Shown in pieces: positions 12,818-24,921 of a stretch of DNA of 64,000 nucleotides. The translations under genes were made by a program, and so were the position numbers. This DNA is from Tubiluchus corallicola (Eukaryota; Priapulida; Priapulimorpha; Priapulimorphida; Tubiluchidae): contig JAQGDQ010000477.1 in NCBI GenBank assembly GCA_030141605.1, positions 108,175 through 172,174 of the forward strand, in the 5' to 3' direction. The notes beneath the pieces are model-generated. The model saw nothing but the letters and a program-made list of their open reading frames with translations. It ran no database searches and was not told the origin of the DNA. Within the stretch, counting starts at the first letter, position 1. Every line of letters starts with the position of its first letter.

Positions 12818-13210
12818 TGTTTATTGAGCGACGATCGTTTCGGCTACTGAAGCCATTATCACACTATAATGGTTTCATTTATTGCAGTGCCCACTTGTTG
12901 TAAAATGGACAAACGTAAAAGTTGTGTTTAATTCTTATACTGCTTGTTCTTCATTGTGTACACTTGCACTAATTGTTTACCTGTTGTGTGTTTTTTCAGT
13001 TCTCATGTGTTAGGCAAAAAAATTGTACATTTCTCTGCAATTTTCTCCGTTACAACTTAGTTTATTCTGGTAAGTTAAATGCTAATCTGTTGTTTTGTAG
13101 TTTCAGTTTGTGCCTTTGTATCAATTAATGCATTATTTATTCTTATTTTTGGCTTGATTTATAGTTTAATAATGGCTTTAGTAGCCAAAACGATCGTCGC
13201 TCAATAAACA
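12818..13210. mobile_element. MITE with ~50-bp TIRs and TA target site (Tc1/mariner-like)
   Basis: The left end TGTTTATTGAGCGACGATCG is mirrored by CGATCGTCGCTCAATAAACA at the right. The inverted repeats extend about 50 bp with a few mismatches. TA flanks both sides (12816-12817, 13211-13212). It is 393 bp and carries no coding sequence. It lies about 240 bp upstream of CLN3. Confidence 0.85.
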
Positions 13211-13212
13211 TA

Positions 13213-15520
13213 CTGATTCCTAGAAGTTGACTCTTTCGTGTATTTAATGTAACTTACGTTTGTACTACATGACACGTCATAATAAATATCTTCCGGTTTA
13301 CGTGTGCAAATGCAATAAGAACAAATACAAGGGTAGAGGAATCGCTCTCAAAAGAACCTGATTTCACTCAGTCAGAATGCGAAGTACCCCGATGGTGGGT
13401 AAAAGCAATAATAGGAAGAAAGTGGTTTCTCGTATAGTGTACGCCCCTATGCGGGCGATGGCTGATCTACCGCGAAATCAATGAAGTTTAATCCTCGAAG
13501 AGGGTGCCAGAGGCAACCTTAATTTTCCAAAGAGTGGATATTTCAGCAAAGTTGTATTTTTCGTCCGATAGCTGATTGACTGAGGTCTCGGCAATGTTTT
13601 ATTTCATAGTTCATGATGTCGCTAAGAGATGGATATGCCTATGGTGCAATTGATATTGTCCAATTCTTGCTAATTATGAAGCTTTATACTTGATTTTAAA
13701 GTAGAGATCTCATAAAAGGAAAACATTTCACTTTGCGTAAGCTGTTTAACGTTAAAACTATTTTACTTCAATATGTATAAAAATTCTACGATGTTTGTCG
13801 GCCTTACCTAGGGTGTGAATTCTTACATTGAATTTTCTCCACGAGTAAGTTGTCATACTGTTATTATTATCATTGTCATTTTCAATTTCGTTATCCGTGC
13901 AAATAGTAATTGTTACTGCTGCTGCTATTGATGGTGCTGTACACAGAGTTGTTGAACTGTGGTTGCTGTTCTTCTACATTGTCTTTATTGCTCTAATTAT
14001 TTTTATTTTACTGTTGCATTTGTCACTGCCATCGTCCTTACCATTGAAGCTGTTTGTTGCAGTTAAAATTTTTTATTGATTATTTGGTATTAAATTTTGT
14101 GACTTTCATTATTTGATGCGCAAATGCTGAGGGGCGCAGGCGTAATTTATTTATTTTTCTTGTCAGCTTGCACATAAATGCAAAAAAACATTTAATTACG
14201 GCAAAAAAGGTAGTGAGACTAAAAAATCATGATCTCGTCAAACAAGTCGTTTTAATGACATATGGATGTACTGTAACAAAATAACATTTAAATTTGTTTT
14301 TTCGTTTTATAAAACCATAGAATCGTAGCTAAATTATTGATGCGTCTAGGCTTTAGAGTGAATACGGACAGTGAGGCACCTTGCAAAAGTGAAACGAATT
14401 TTTGAGAGTCAGCTGACAAACTAAGATTTCATTACAAAATATTTTATTATGAGACAAAAGTCATACAATTTTGCGACATCGAAGTTTAGTAATTGTTTGT
14501 ATTCCACAATTTAGTCACTTTTCGCTTAGTATGAAGGGCTTGGCGATAGTTTAATTTATCATGCGCCACCTCTGGACTGCTGGTCGAACTAAAAAGAAGC
14601 AGTCGTGAATTCATAAAGAGTATCTTTATTGGCTGATGTAGTAAAAACTAAAAAACCAAAAGTGGTAAAATTAATGGACTTAATGAGTAAAAGGTATTAA
14701 AAGAGGGAGCAAATAATTTAAATGATCTTTTGCTGTACAATGTTTTGGATCACAGTTCAAGGTAACATGCGGTGTAAAGTACTGAAAGGGCAAATTATTC
14801 TTTCTCAAGACATGTCACTTTCATAGTAGCGTTGCTTTTCAATTTTTACTTGTATCCATATCTAATGTAAACGCTATAGGTAGATCCATGAATCTCCCGT
14901 AATGCCTGTTCTCTACTGGCATTACTGTGTGTATGGTACAAGAATTTTTTTATGATTTCACTCATGTTCTAAATTGCTTTTGAATTTATTTATTGAGTTG
15001 GGTGCTGTAGTTTGCTTAGACTATTCCAGCTGTTGACTACTCGGTTGCTGAAGACTACGTATGGCCGTATGGAAGATTCCTATTGTGCTGATTTCTTACA
15101 ACCTGCATACCGCTACCTACGTGATCATTTACTATTACTTAAGTTGCTAATCCAATATTTACTAATAAGAACATTTTGAAATTATTAATTTTGCCTTCAA
15201 ATCTTTAGTCATTTATTCACCATCATTATTTAGATAATGAAATTAAGGCTATAATTTATATTAAAGCTTAAGCCACAGGTCACAATACACATTGTGTATT
15301 TTGACACACAATTCTGTCTTTACTTAATTTCATCTGAAATAATTTAGTTGGTTTTCTTTGAGGATAAATTGAGTTAGGAAGTAATCTGTACTTGAATGCA
15401 GAGTTTTATCATCGGGTTATCTTCAGGAGCATGTCAAATTTTGCCTTGATCAGTATGTTCAGAAATTATTCCTAAGATGACGTTAGACAGATGCTTTCCC
15501 GCTTACTACGAGGCTAAGAC
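13213..15520. other. No gene seen
   Basis: Mostly AT-rich. The segment 13330-13530 is GC-richer and contains short perfect stems (see findings). A 68-codon open frame at 13873-14079 is Ile/Leu-rich with no family resemblance. Confidence 0.5.
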
Positions 15521-16427
15521 CAGGGAGTGTTACTGGAAAAAAATTGTCATTTCGGTTTGCTGTAACATGCACTTTCGGTTAAGCTTCGGTTTCGAATAGT
15601 TCTCGGTAGCGTTTTTATGCAGTTTTACTAGTATTTCCCAATTTACCTTTTCTTTTTTCCTAGTTAACAAAAACTGCTGAAAAATCTTGGCGAAATTAGT
15701 TCAAATATAGCGAAAATTTCGTTTACATAACAACTGGTAACATGCTTTTACTAGCAATGTGGAGCTCCATTAGTGCTGAGAACTGTGAAAGCTTTAGGGC
15801 GTCCAGGCCTAATCAACTGAAATATCAAACCACATTTGAATTTACTTTTCGCATTTAATTTTATAATTTATGAAATATAATCAACAAAATATCTACAAAA
15901 TAAAATTTGTTTATTTTCTAATGAAGCATTATGATCTTTAAACATTAATCATAAAACTAGAAAAACACTATATCCTAAGGTAAGCTCTCCATCAAACTTG
16001 AGATTCTATACCATAGAACTTCCTTGTCCTTTTTGTATTACAATTTTGTATCGCAACAAATAAAAGCAAGCAAACAAAAAACAAAATATTTTACCAATTT
16101 TAGAATTCCCTTTTTTTCAGTTTTAATAGTAATTGATTTTGCGAAAATGTTTCGATTCGGTTTCGTTTCGGTATCGGTTTGCTAGGTTTCATAGATTTCG
16201 GTTTTGGTATCGGTTTCCTAGGTTTCATAGATTTCGGTTCGGTTTCTTAGGTTTCATAGATTTCGGTTTTGGTATCGGTTTCCTAGGTTTCATAGATTTC
16301 GGTTTCCTAAGTCTCATAGATTTCGGTTTCGGTTTCCTAGGTTCCATAGATTTCGGTTTCGGTTTGGTTTCTTAGGTTCCATAGATTTCGGTTTCAGTTT
16401 GAAAATTCATTTTCAGTAACATCCCTG
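15521..16427. mobile_element. hAT-like non-autonomous element with internal TTCGGTTT repeats
   Basis: Starts CAGGGAGTGTTACTG and ends CAGTAACATCCCTG. Flanked by an 8-bp near-duplication, GCTAAGAC at 15513-15520 and GCTAAGAT at 16428-16435. Its right third (16150-16400) is a degenerate repeat built on TTCATAGATTTCGGTT. No transposase. Confidence 0.75.
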
Positions 16428-17020
16428 GCTAAGATTGGGTTAAAAGCATAGATGCTAAAACAAACTGATGTCAGGCTTGTAGGCCTATTAGTGTTCTACG
16501 CAGAACTGGTAACTAATCATAAAAAAATACATTGATGTTGATGCTGTACAGCTCAAACCCAGTGTGCCTGGGTACTTACTTTTAACAGGGGGAGTGAACT
16601 ATAAGTTTCACAACAATTTTGCTCTTAATAGTGAAAGCATAAAACAGTGTAGATAATCGTTGCGCAAATTTGGACACTTTTATCATTTACCTCGCGTAAT
16701 TTACAGAGGCTTTATGGTGCTGTTATGTTGCAGTTTGATGAAAATGCGACATCAATTTTGCGATAAAATGGTAGATTGGTTACTAAAATGTAGAAAAGTA
16801 ATATTTCATGATGCGTGTAATCTTTTTGTGCATATACTTTTCTGATTATTTTAAAGAGAGCGCTCTCATAACCCATCGTATTCAGTGGATTCCTCTTTCC
16901 ACTCTGCCTAAATTCAAAAGTATTATTACAGCCATATTTGCAACTTGCAATGCTAGTGATTGCGGGTTTTTCTTAAATTCATACTTACTTAGAATATTTG
17001 CATCATAATTTAAATACCGT
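16428..17020. other. No gene seen
   Basis: AT-rich. Two overlapping 60-66 codon open frames at 16660-17008 show no family features. Confidence 0.45.
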
Positions 17021-17021
17021 A

Positions 17022-17490
17022 TATACTTACGTACAATTTTTGGGAGGCGATTTTTAGGCAAAATTTTTGGGGTCGACTTATACTTATGATATGTTTTTGG
17101 GAGATGTCGCTAAAGAGTCGTCTACAATACGAATCCTTCATTATACGCTGGACTGAATGAACACTTATACTGTGAGTCTGTGATACTTCACATCAGAGAA
17201 TGTTTGCATCTTGACATTACTTCACAAAATTAAAAAATATTACTGTAATTTTTTTACTGTATGTGAAATTAAGTTAAATTTTATGTATTACCGGTAAATA
17301 AACTAGCGACGGAGCACTCGATCAGAACATGGAAATTGCCAATGTTGTGCAGATGCTGCAGATCATTTACTCTGGAAGGTCTTAATATTTTATGGTCGAC
17401 TTGTACACAGGTAATATATAAAATGATGCAATTTTTGGTCTTAAAATGCACATCGACTTGTACGTAAGGTCGACTTGTACGCGGAACATC
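17022..17490. mobile_element. Degenerate inverted-repeat element (ACCGTATATACTTACGT type)
   Basis: The left end ACCGTATATACTTACGTAC with nearby GGGGTCGACTTATAC has a loose inverted partner at 17440-17490 containing GGTCGACTTGTACGCGG. GTCGACTTGTAC recurs three times near the right end. The ends are too eroded to define a target site. Confidence 0.4.
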
Positions 17491-17799
17491 CTACCAACCA
17501 TTTTGAAACCAACCGAAATGAAACATCTGATGATACTGAAATTTTTGTTGCTTCCAGACTTAATAGAAATCATGGAGGTGAGATGGCAGTGCCAACAGAA
17601 AAGAAATGCATTTGAACGAAATGTCGTTGGAAAATGTGCAACTTATTGCACCTAACTTTGATAACCGTTGTGATATTAAGAACTGTAGATGCTGTTAGTA
17701 CAACAATGTAAAATTCTACTGGGACTGTTTTTTAATTTGGTGTTTCCTTTTTGAAGTATGATAACATAAGTTTTATAGACAATTTTTTTGGAGTTTTTA

Positions 17800-18046
17800 T
17801 GCCTGTTTGCCTGTTCGTATACTACAAGTGTACAAATTTATGCCTGTCTGCCTGTTTGTATACTACAAGTGTACAAATTTATGCCTGTCTGCCTGTTTGT
17901 ATACTACAAGTGTACAAATTTTTACCTGTCTGCCTGTTCGTATACTACAAGCGTACAAATTTATGCCTGTCTGCCTGTTTGTATACTACAAGTGTACAAA
18001 TTTATGCCTGTCTGCCTGTTTGTATACTACAAGTGTACAAATTCAT
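17800..18046 (+). repeat. 41-bp minisatellite, six copies
   Basis: Unit of 41 bases containing TGCCTGTCTGCCTG and ACTACAAGTGTACAAAT, about 130 bp upstream of the zinc-finger gene. Because 41 is not a multiple of three, the repeat reads through all three frames and gives spurious open frames. Confidence 0.95.
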
Positions 18047-18175
18047 GAAATTGTTTTTCGTTATATTACAGCTCTTTATGGTAGGAAGCAGTTGGACAAT
18101 TTCCTTTGCGCCTCGTGATCGTTACTTCCTGTTAGACTTATGATGTTCAGAATTTATTCGTTTTGCCAATAAAAA

Positions 18176-19264
18176 ATGGGAGACAACTCATCACCATATG
18201 ACGATGATGATGATGATGAAAAACTTAGGAAAAAGATTAAGCTGGAACCGAAAGATGACGATCTTGAAGATGACACCGAAGCAATGGACTTGTCTACTAA
18301 ACGCGACAATTTTACTGATATTATGCATATAAAAACCGAACCTGATCGAATGAGCGACGAATCTGATAATTCGTTTCAACATACAGCAAATAGGTATTTG
18401 CATCCGCAGTTTATCTGGAAGAAACGTGAACTTAGTAGAACTTCCCAATATGTGCAGACCGACACGTGCGGCTTGCAGTTTGCTCCATCAGAAATGGGCA
18501 GAACTGACCAATACGGTGAATTGTACAGTTGCAAGCAGTGCGAAACAGCCTTTAACGACTCTAAAGAGTTTATCAAGCATGTCACCCTCCACTTTAAGGA
18601 CAAACTCACTCAACGAAAAAGACCTTTTGTGGAAGCCAAGGACTCCATGCCGTCGAATCACTTAGAATTTACCGCCTCGGACAGACCGTACAAGTGCGGT
18701 CAGTGCGGGAGCTCTTTTAGGCAGATAGCGGCATTGAAAGCTCACCTGAAAATACACACAGGTGAAAAACCTTTTACGTGCTCCACCTGTGATCTGAGCT
18801 TTCGTCACTCAGATTCTCTAAAGCGCCACCAGAGGACTCACACCGGAGAAAAACCATATAAATGTGATAAGTGTGAGGCTTCGTACAGCACCTCCTCGGG
18901 CTTAAAATATCACACAAGAACTCACACGGGAGAAAAACCTTATAAGTGTAGCCACTGTGGAACTGCTTACATCCGGCCGTCATCGTTGAAGTACCATCTT
19001 CAGACTCACTTTGGAGACAAGTTGTACAAGTGCGATGATTGCGGCGAGCGGTTTAGGCTGTGCAGTGACTTGAAGCGTCATCTGATCGCACGCGGCAATG
19101 GAACCGCACCGAATAACATCAGTAAATTGACGCCGACGACGCCTGATGAAGCCACTAAATCTCAGACGGTGGAGAAGCCGTTTACGTGTAATCGCTGCAA
19201 TGCTGCATTTTCCGCGTGGAATGCTTTAACTTATCACTTTAGCCAAAACAAATGCAACATATAA
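18176..19264 (+). CDS. C2H2 zinc-finger protein, seven fingers
   Basis: A 362-residue nuclear protein, likely a DNA-binding transcription regulator. The N-terminal 110 residues are acidic and contain AMDLSTK (37-42), close to the PxDLS CtBP-binding motif, and two SUMO-type sites, IKLEP (21-25) and IKTEP (52-56). Finger 1 stands alone (C119, C122, H135, H139). Fingers 2-5 are joined by TGEKP-type linkers and are canonical (C174/C177/H190/H194; C202/C205/H218/H222; C230/C233/H246/H250; C258/C261/H274/H278). Finger 6 has C286, C289 and H302 but lacks the last His. Finger 7 is C338/C341/H354/C360, a C2HC variant. The frame is a single exon with an in-frame ATG; a 5' non-coding exon cannot be excluded. 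AATAAA lies at 19886. Too generic to assign an orthologue. Confidence 0.93.
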   Translation: MGDNSSPYDDDDDDEKLRKKIKLEPKDDDLEDDTEAMDLSTKRDNFTDIMHIKTEPDRMSDESDNSFQHTANRYLHPQFIWKKRELSRTSQYVQTDTCGLQFAPSEMGRTDQYGELYSCKQCETAFNDSKEFIKHVTLHFKDKLTQRKRPFVEAKDSMPSNHLEFTASDRPYKCGQCGSSFRQIAALKAHLKIHTGEKPFTCSTCDLSFRHSDSLKRHQRTHTGEKPYKCDKCEASYSTSSGLKYHTRTHTGEKPYKCSHCGTAYIRPSSLKYHLQTHFGDKLYKCDDCGERFRLCSDLKRHLIARGNGTAPNNISKLTPTTPDEATKSQTVEKPFTCNRCNAAFSAWNALTYHFSQNKCNI

Positions 19265-19550
19265 ACTGCCTTACGTGTATCACGGATATGGTCATGGAAA
19301 TAATCTTCAGGGTTTCTTTCTTGTATTGTGTCATTATTTAATATTGTTATAGACGCAGAAATGAATTCTGTTACATTGCTAGCTGATTGGGGAACCCTAG
19401 ATACATTGCGAGCATTTGCACGCTGCCAACTCTAGTCGAAAACTGATTATTCTTGAATGTTTATATTTACCAAAGATTTATCGGTAATTCTCCATTAACA
19501 TTTGAGATTAGTTCTGCTGTCTGTAGTTGCCTTTACTGTATAAAAACGTC

Positions 19551-19699
19551 TCCACTGGGGGGGTGCTCGAGATTGGGGTCACCTTGTTCCCGAACTTTTC
19601 TTAAATCCCGAACCCCATTATTGAACATTCAATCCCATCTCGTACTACTGATGATGACCGGAATCTCGATCCCATCCCGAACCCCAAGCACCCCTAGTA
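19551..19699. mobile_element. Short inverted-repeat element, 149 bp
   Basis: The ends ACTGGGGGGGTGCT and AGCACCCCTAGT are inverted repeats around degenerate CCCGAACCCC blocks. No clear target duplication was found. Confidence 0.35.
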
Positions 19700-20427
19700 T
19701 TTACTGTGCAGAACAATGAACTCGTAATGTGGCACAGTAATCTTTATTCAATTTAGTGTTCAGATTCAAGAATATACATAGAAAATGCATTTATTTTAGC
19801 CTTGCTTTAGCCGTGTGTCAATCCGGAGATGTTGTCAGGATAATTACAAAACGTAAAAATTTCGCGCTTGCTATCACTCGGATAAAATAAACCCAGTGTT
19901 TGATTTATGAATTATTTTGCATAAAAATGCACATCTAACAATTACAATTCTAAAACTATTAAATCTTGTCCAGTCTATTTAATTAAAAATCTCCATAATT
20001 AGTTTTTTGTGACACTATATGCAAAATGTTGGCTTGTTTTTCAAATGTAATTTGCTACTGAAATTATAATATTTATCTTTTTCCTACTATTACTGTTTAC
20101 TATTGGAAAATAATGAGCATGTAGTTGTTATGCTAATTTCAGTGTTTTTGCAAATATTTAAATTTTATCATGAACTTTACAAAACTGATTTGTAGAAAAC
20201 TGTTCTAGTATTCATTTTTTCGTTGCTCTGTTCCATTTTTTCTTAGTGTTTTTAATTTTAATTGTAATTATTTTCTTAAATTCAAAGAGAAGTGTTATAT
20301 TGTCAGAAACAAAACCTGCATATAAAAATTGTTTGATATAACAGTATAAATATGCAATTTTAGCAGGTAAACGTTACCAAAAAAGTCAATATTAATTATT
20401 GTTAGATTCTTACATTTATGCTGTACA
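19700..20427. other. 3' flank of zinc-finger gene, no further gene
   Basis: AT-rich. It contains AATAAA at 19886-19891, a possible distal polyadenylation signal. Confidence 0.5.
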
Positions 20428-20590
20428 ACTTTGTTGTGACAGCTCCTCTTATTGGTTATGTAAAATTAACCTTGTTGTGACAGCTTCTCTTATTGGCTAT
20501 CAAAAATTAACCTTGTTGTGACAACTTCTCTTATTGGTTATGTAAAATTAACCTTGTTGTGACAACTTCTCTTATTGGTTATGTAAAATT
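20428..20590 (+). repeat. 41-bp tandem repeat, four copies
   Basis: The unit contains CTTGTTGTGACAGCTTCTCT and TATTGGTTATGTAAAATTAAC. The copies differ by a few substitutions. Confidence 0.9.
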
Positions 20591-20994
20591 ATTTTTTATC
20601 CAGTTTACTGATTTCTTGCGCTAACACAATTGCTATGGTGTTGTTGTGTATAAGCTTTCGTGTATGCTATTATATGTTATATTTAGTTATTTACACTTAT
20701 TTGCAGACCGTAGCATTGGCTGATTATCAACAATGTGCAATTTGTTTGTTTTTATTGAACAAAATTCCAAGCAGTCGTGTCTTTTGAAAACTGTGCAATG
20801 CAAATTTTAACTTATTTTAAGTAACTTTATTTATTCATGCTTTGCTAATTATGTTATTACAATGTACGATGCTATTAAGAAGAGTACTATGAAGACTACG
20901 TGAAAGATATGTAGTAATGGTAATTATGATTTCTAGTCAGACATTGCATCGGGACTATGGCATAGCAGAGAAAAGAAGCATGCTGTTACTAATG

Positions 20995-21370
20995 GTGCGT
21001 TCACACTAGCGAGTTTTCTCACCAATTGGCAAGAAAGTTGCAAGCATGCACGAGACTAGAATGCAAAACTTCATGCGAGTTACTCTCCGACAGTAAGCAT
21101 GAACTGACACTCACTTCTCTATTTGCTGCGAGAAGTGTTGAGAGTAACTCGCCGATGCGTTCACACTAGACAGTAACTCGCCGATGCATTCACACTAGAC
21201 AGTAACTCGTCGATGCGTTCACACTAGACAGTAACTTGCCGATGCATTCACACTAGACAACTCGCTGAAACTGTAGGAAAGTTTGTAATTTCTTGCTGAC
21301 AGAAAGTCACAAAGCAGTTTACATTTGCAAGTTTGCTGCTACAGGAAAAACTCGCTGGTCTGAAAGCATT
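20995..21370. mobile_element. MITE of the GGTGCGTTCACACTAGCGAG family, copy A
   Basis: The left end GGTGCGTTCACACTAGCGAG is mirrored at 21350-21370 by CTCGCTGGTCTGAAAGCATT. Internal 29-base repeats CAGTAACTCGCCGATGCGTT occur at 21150-21260. A related copy is at 24922-25499. Confidence 0.6.
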
Positions 21371-21684
21371 GCAGCAGACTTGCTTAGGTCTAAAACATTC
21401 TTGCTTCTAGTACATACTTTGACACTGTGGAATGAGCTGCAATATGTCTGATTGTACTGTAGTTACCATTTATGTGATTTCGTGTAGTTTAATGTTATGC
21501 ATTATTTTTATACCACGTGTATGCGCTTTTCCGAGGACTGGTAGTTTATCTACAATTCCATTTTAAAAATACCTGATTGTGCACTTGGCAGTATTAATAT
21601 ACATATTTCTAGTCCATATTGCAAATGATTAAGAATCGTTTGTGTTATTTAACCGGAATCTTAAGTATTCACTCAGTCTTTAAG
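21371..21684. other. No gene seen
   Basis: Nothing recognised. Confidence 0.5.
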
Positions 21685-22191
21685 CAGGGATGAGAATTTT
21701 CCGCGGATACGCGGAATTCCGAGTTTTTGGAAGACCAGTAGTGCCATTTTTGTAAATTGCGTAAATTCGTTGAGAAAATTTTACGGACATAATACATTAT
21801 TTCACAAGCTGACCGCTAGCTGGCAGGTCGTCACTTTGTTTACATCACGTACATCTGTGTAACCACATGTACATCTCCATGTATAAAAATATAGAATCAA
21901 TTGTGTGGAGTTATTTGAGTCAATTGCAGACAGTTTTTATATACTTTTGCATAGGAGCGGCCAGTACTTAGGCGTTTTTGAGACAATTAGGTATCATGTA
22001 TCACTGATAGTTGGGTATTTAAATTATGCATGAAACAAGGTAACTGATATTTTAAGTCCACTTAGAGGCTCTCTATGGTCACAAAATTGCAATTTGTTGC
22101 TTCGCCCCCTTGAACCCCCATCGGGGCCTATGCGGTCTCCAAACCCCCGGCCTGCTTCAGAGTTTTTTGCAGTTTGTCATTCTCATCCCTG
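21685..22191. mobile_element. hAT-like MITE (CAGGGATGAGAAT ends)
   Basis: CAGGGATGAGAAT at the left and ATTCTCATCCCTG at the right form 13-bp TIRs. The flanks share TTTAA but no clean 8-bp duplication. The interior (about 21800-21990) also occurs in the unrelated-ended element at 40428-40842. Confidence 0.65.
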
Positions 22192-22756
22192 TTTAACATA
22201 TGCCTAAGTAGTTTATTTAAGAAGAAAACGTCAGCATTTTTTGCTTCACTCGAATTGTTTTTCGAAATGGACAGTTGGAAAAAAAACCACCACGTTTTTT
22301 AAATCATCTTCATCTTGTGGGAAAAGATGGCTCCGATAAAAAATAACCGTCTGTGCTTAATATTCATGTTGGGCAAAAACAAAAACTTGAATTTGAATAA
22401 AATTGCTTTTCATTTTAAACTGAAATCAAATAGGCTGGTTTTACCGTAAAATATACTGATCGTGTGTGTTGCACTGTTGCGTGGGTGTTTACTTCACTGG
22501 GGGAGGAGGTATATCTCAGATACACATTCCAGCTTAGTGTTTGATCAGAAGGATGACTAGCTTTTCTGATTTTATAGGTTAAACTGGTGTTTACCAGACA
22601 TCCGGAATGCGTTATCCGGCTGCGGAATAGCTGCTTATAAAAACCCAATTGGAAATAGGTGCAGAAGAAAACAATGCATGCCTGATAAATGGGTGCATTG
22701 AAAACAATATAAACCGATTTTATCTATGCCGTACTCTCATAACGCATATGCATTTC

Positions 22757-23124
22757 CAGGGCCTATTTCAAGGGGGTGAAGTGGGGATACTTCCCTGGGG
22801 CCTCACCTTCCAGGGGGGCCTCGCGTCAAGGTAACTTTTTTTGCTTTATGCGAGCATACTGCCTCCTTTCTCTCTCTCTCTCTCTTGCCGTTTGCCAGTA
22901 TTGACAAGTATTAAGGACTGGTCTTGAGAATAAAGCAGTTTTTCTTTCAATTGTTCTTTCCTTTAACAACTGTATAACTCCATATTTTCTCTTCGAAAAT
23001 GCTTCTCCGGCGTTCTAGCAGTTCAAAAATTTTCTGGGCGCCAACCATGGTAGCACCCCCCCCCCCCAAAGGGGCCTCATACGCCCCACTTCCCCGGGCC
23101 TCGCGTAGGCTGATATAGGCCCTG
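22757..23124. mobile_element. hAT-like MITE (CAGGGCCTATTTCA ends) with short (TC)n
   Basis: The ends CAGGGCCTATTTCA and TGATATAGGCCCTG are flanked by TGCATTTC (22749-22756) and TGCATTCC (23125-23132). A short TC microsatellite sits at 22868-22884. The inverted relative at 52544-53094 has a vastly expanded version of this microsatellite. Confidence 0.8.
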
Positions 23125-23668
23125 TGCATTCCGGATATCTGGTAAACGCAACTCACGTTAGCCAATGAAAACTGGATGATAACCTGTCAGCTTGGCCTAA
23201 CAAACGGAAGTAAAATAACTGTCTCTGTGTTTAACTAATGCACTTGAATGAAGTGTTACTAAACAACCGAAGAAAAGAAACTATACAGAAGCATGAATTT
23301 CGATATAAACTACAACAAATTTAACTTTACTATTGCACAACTAATCATCTTGTTTACATTAAAATCGCAAAAATCAAAATCAGACAATATATTCCTGCTA
23401 ATACCAGTCTACTACTAGAGACAAATCCTAGGCAACATATAAACTGAATCACAAATGAAAAAAACATTACAATATCGCACTGCCCTCTATACTTGAAGAG
23501 TTTCGCTATTGCAAAGTATATTACATCTCTTTACAAATCAAATGCAATGGCCTGCTATCATTTTTTGAACTCTGCAATTAATACTTTAAGAAAATTGAAA
23601 GGATGCAGTAACTCTGTATGAGAGCCACAAGTAATAAACAGAAGAAGCAAAGAGAATGCCTTAAATGG
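23125..23668. other. No gene seen
   Basis: AT-rich with no exon or repeat recognised. Confidence 0.5.
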
Positions 23669-24014
23669 TAGGGGCGAGCATCGAAAGTTTGAGTTCGATT
23701 CGAAGGAGGAGTTTTAGCTGGAATTTGATTTGAACCTAAAATTAAGGGTTCGAATAATTCAGCGCTTCAACTACCTGTGTTCTTTATCATTAAGACGTTT
23801 GAAACAGCATCCAACTAGGAAAATTTTGCTGTGATTTCTGCGCCGAAACTAATTGGTGTTTTTATGGCAGAATAAAATAAGGTGATGTGAATAATCTTTG
23901 TGAAACCACTTTTTCTTTTTCGATCGAATCTTGAAATTTGGTTTGATTTGAGTTCGAAAGTCGCAAATTCGATTTTATTCAAATTCGGTTTCTGGTAAAG
24001 AATGTTCACCCCTA
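23669..24014. mobile_element. hAT-like MITE (TAGGGGYGAGCAT ends), copy 1
   Basis: The ends TAGGGGCGAGCAT and ATGTTCACCCCTA enclose degenerate TTCGAA-rich stretches. The better preserved relative is at 49053-49445. Confidence 0.65.
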
Positions 24015-24921
24015 CCAAAAGGACATTAATGAGCAACTAAACGAGTAGGAAATTTTCAACAGACACACCTGCAAAACTGAAACTGAGACAATTTGTATGA
24101 CAATCACATTTATTTAGACTAATATTTGCTAAATAAAAATTATCTTTGAGTGAGAAACATTCTACTGTGCATAAAATCATACAGTTGTCATCCTAATCAG
24201 TTGTAAAAAGTTGGATCTAATAATTTACATTTTAGACTAAAAAATCTACATACAGCGTGTAAAATATATTGCTTGAATGAGCGGATCAGATCACTAGTTA
24301 CTACACTAGCTGAACTATTATTATTTATGATAAGCAATTTACTGATTCAACACAAAAAAGACAAACCACACTACCTTCAAATCTAAAAAAATGTTGGGAA
24401 ACTGTAAATAAAACAAAAAGTACTTGCAGTACATTTTAATTTTTAAAATTGACAACTTAAACGTAGTTTTAATAAATTCAATAAACTTAGAATGTCAAGT
24501 TGTCATATTTGCTCTAAAAGCCAAAAAAATGATACTAAGTTTATTGACGGTCACTGAAACTGTAAATTGAAAAGGAATGGCATGACGTATATTTAAAACA
24601 AAATAAAAAATTATTTAAAATTGTCGAAGTAAAAACTATCAACAGTAATTATGCAACAATAATCACCACAAATACTTTTCACGGCAATATTAAGGGCAAA
24701 ATTTATCAACAAAAGTTTTCTAGTATTGCAAGCATGTCCTTAAAGAACTTCTACTCTAATAACAATCCAGTACATCAAATCAAATCCTATACAAATCATA
24801 AAAGTACACACAAGTGAGAGTCAAGAAATGAAGATGGTCTGTATTTAAGCTCGTGGCAATTTAAATTTTCAAAACTAGTAATAATATAAACTAGCCACAC
24901 ACAAATAACTTCTGCACCATA
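24015..24921. other. AT-rich, no gene seen
   Basis: No exon or repeat structure recognised. Confidence 0.5.

Noticed and set aside
12474-12903. Two plus-strand open frames of 82-117 codons opposite the CLN3 5' end
   Set aside because: They overlap the CLN3 start in antisense, run into a MITE, and show no family resemblance.
17751-18143. Cys/Tyr-rich repeat proteins in three frames
   Set aside because: Produced by a 41-bp minisatellite that cycles the frame.
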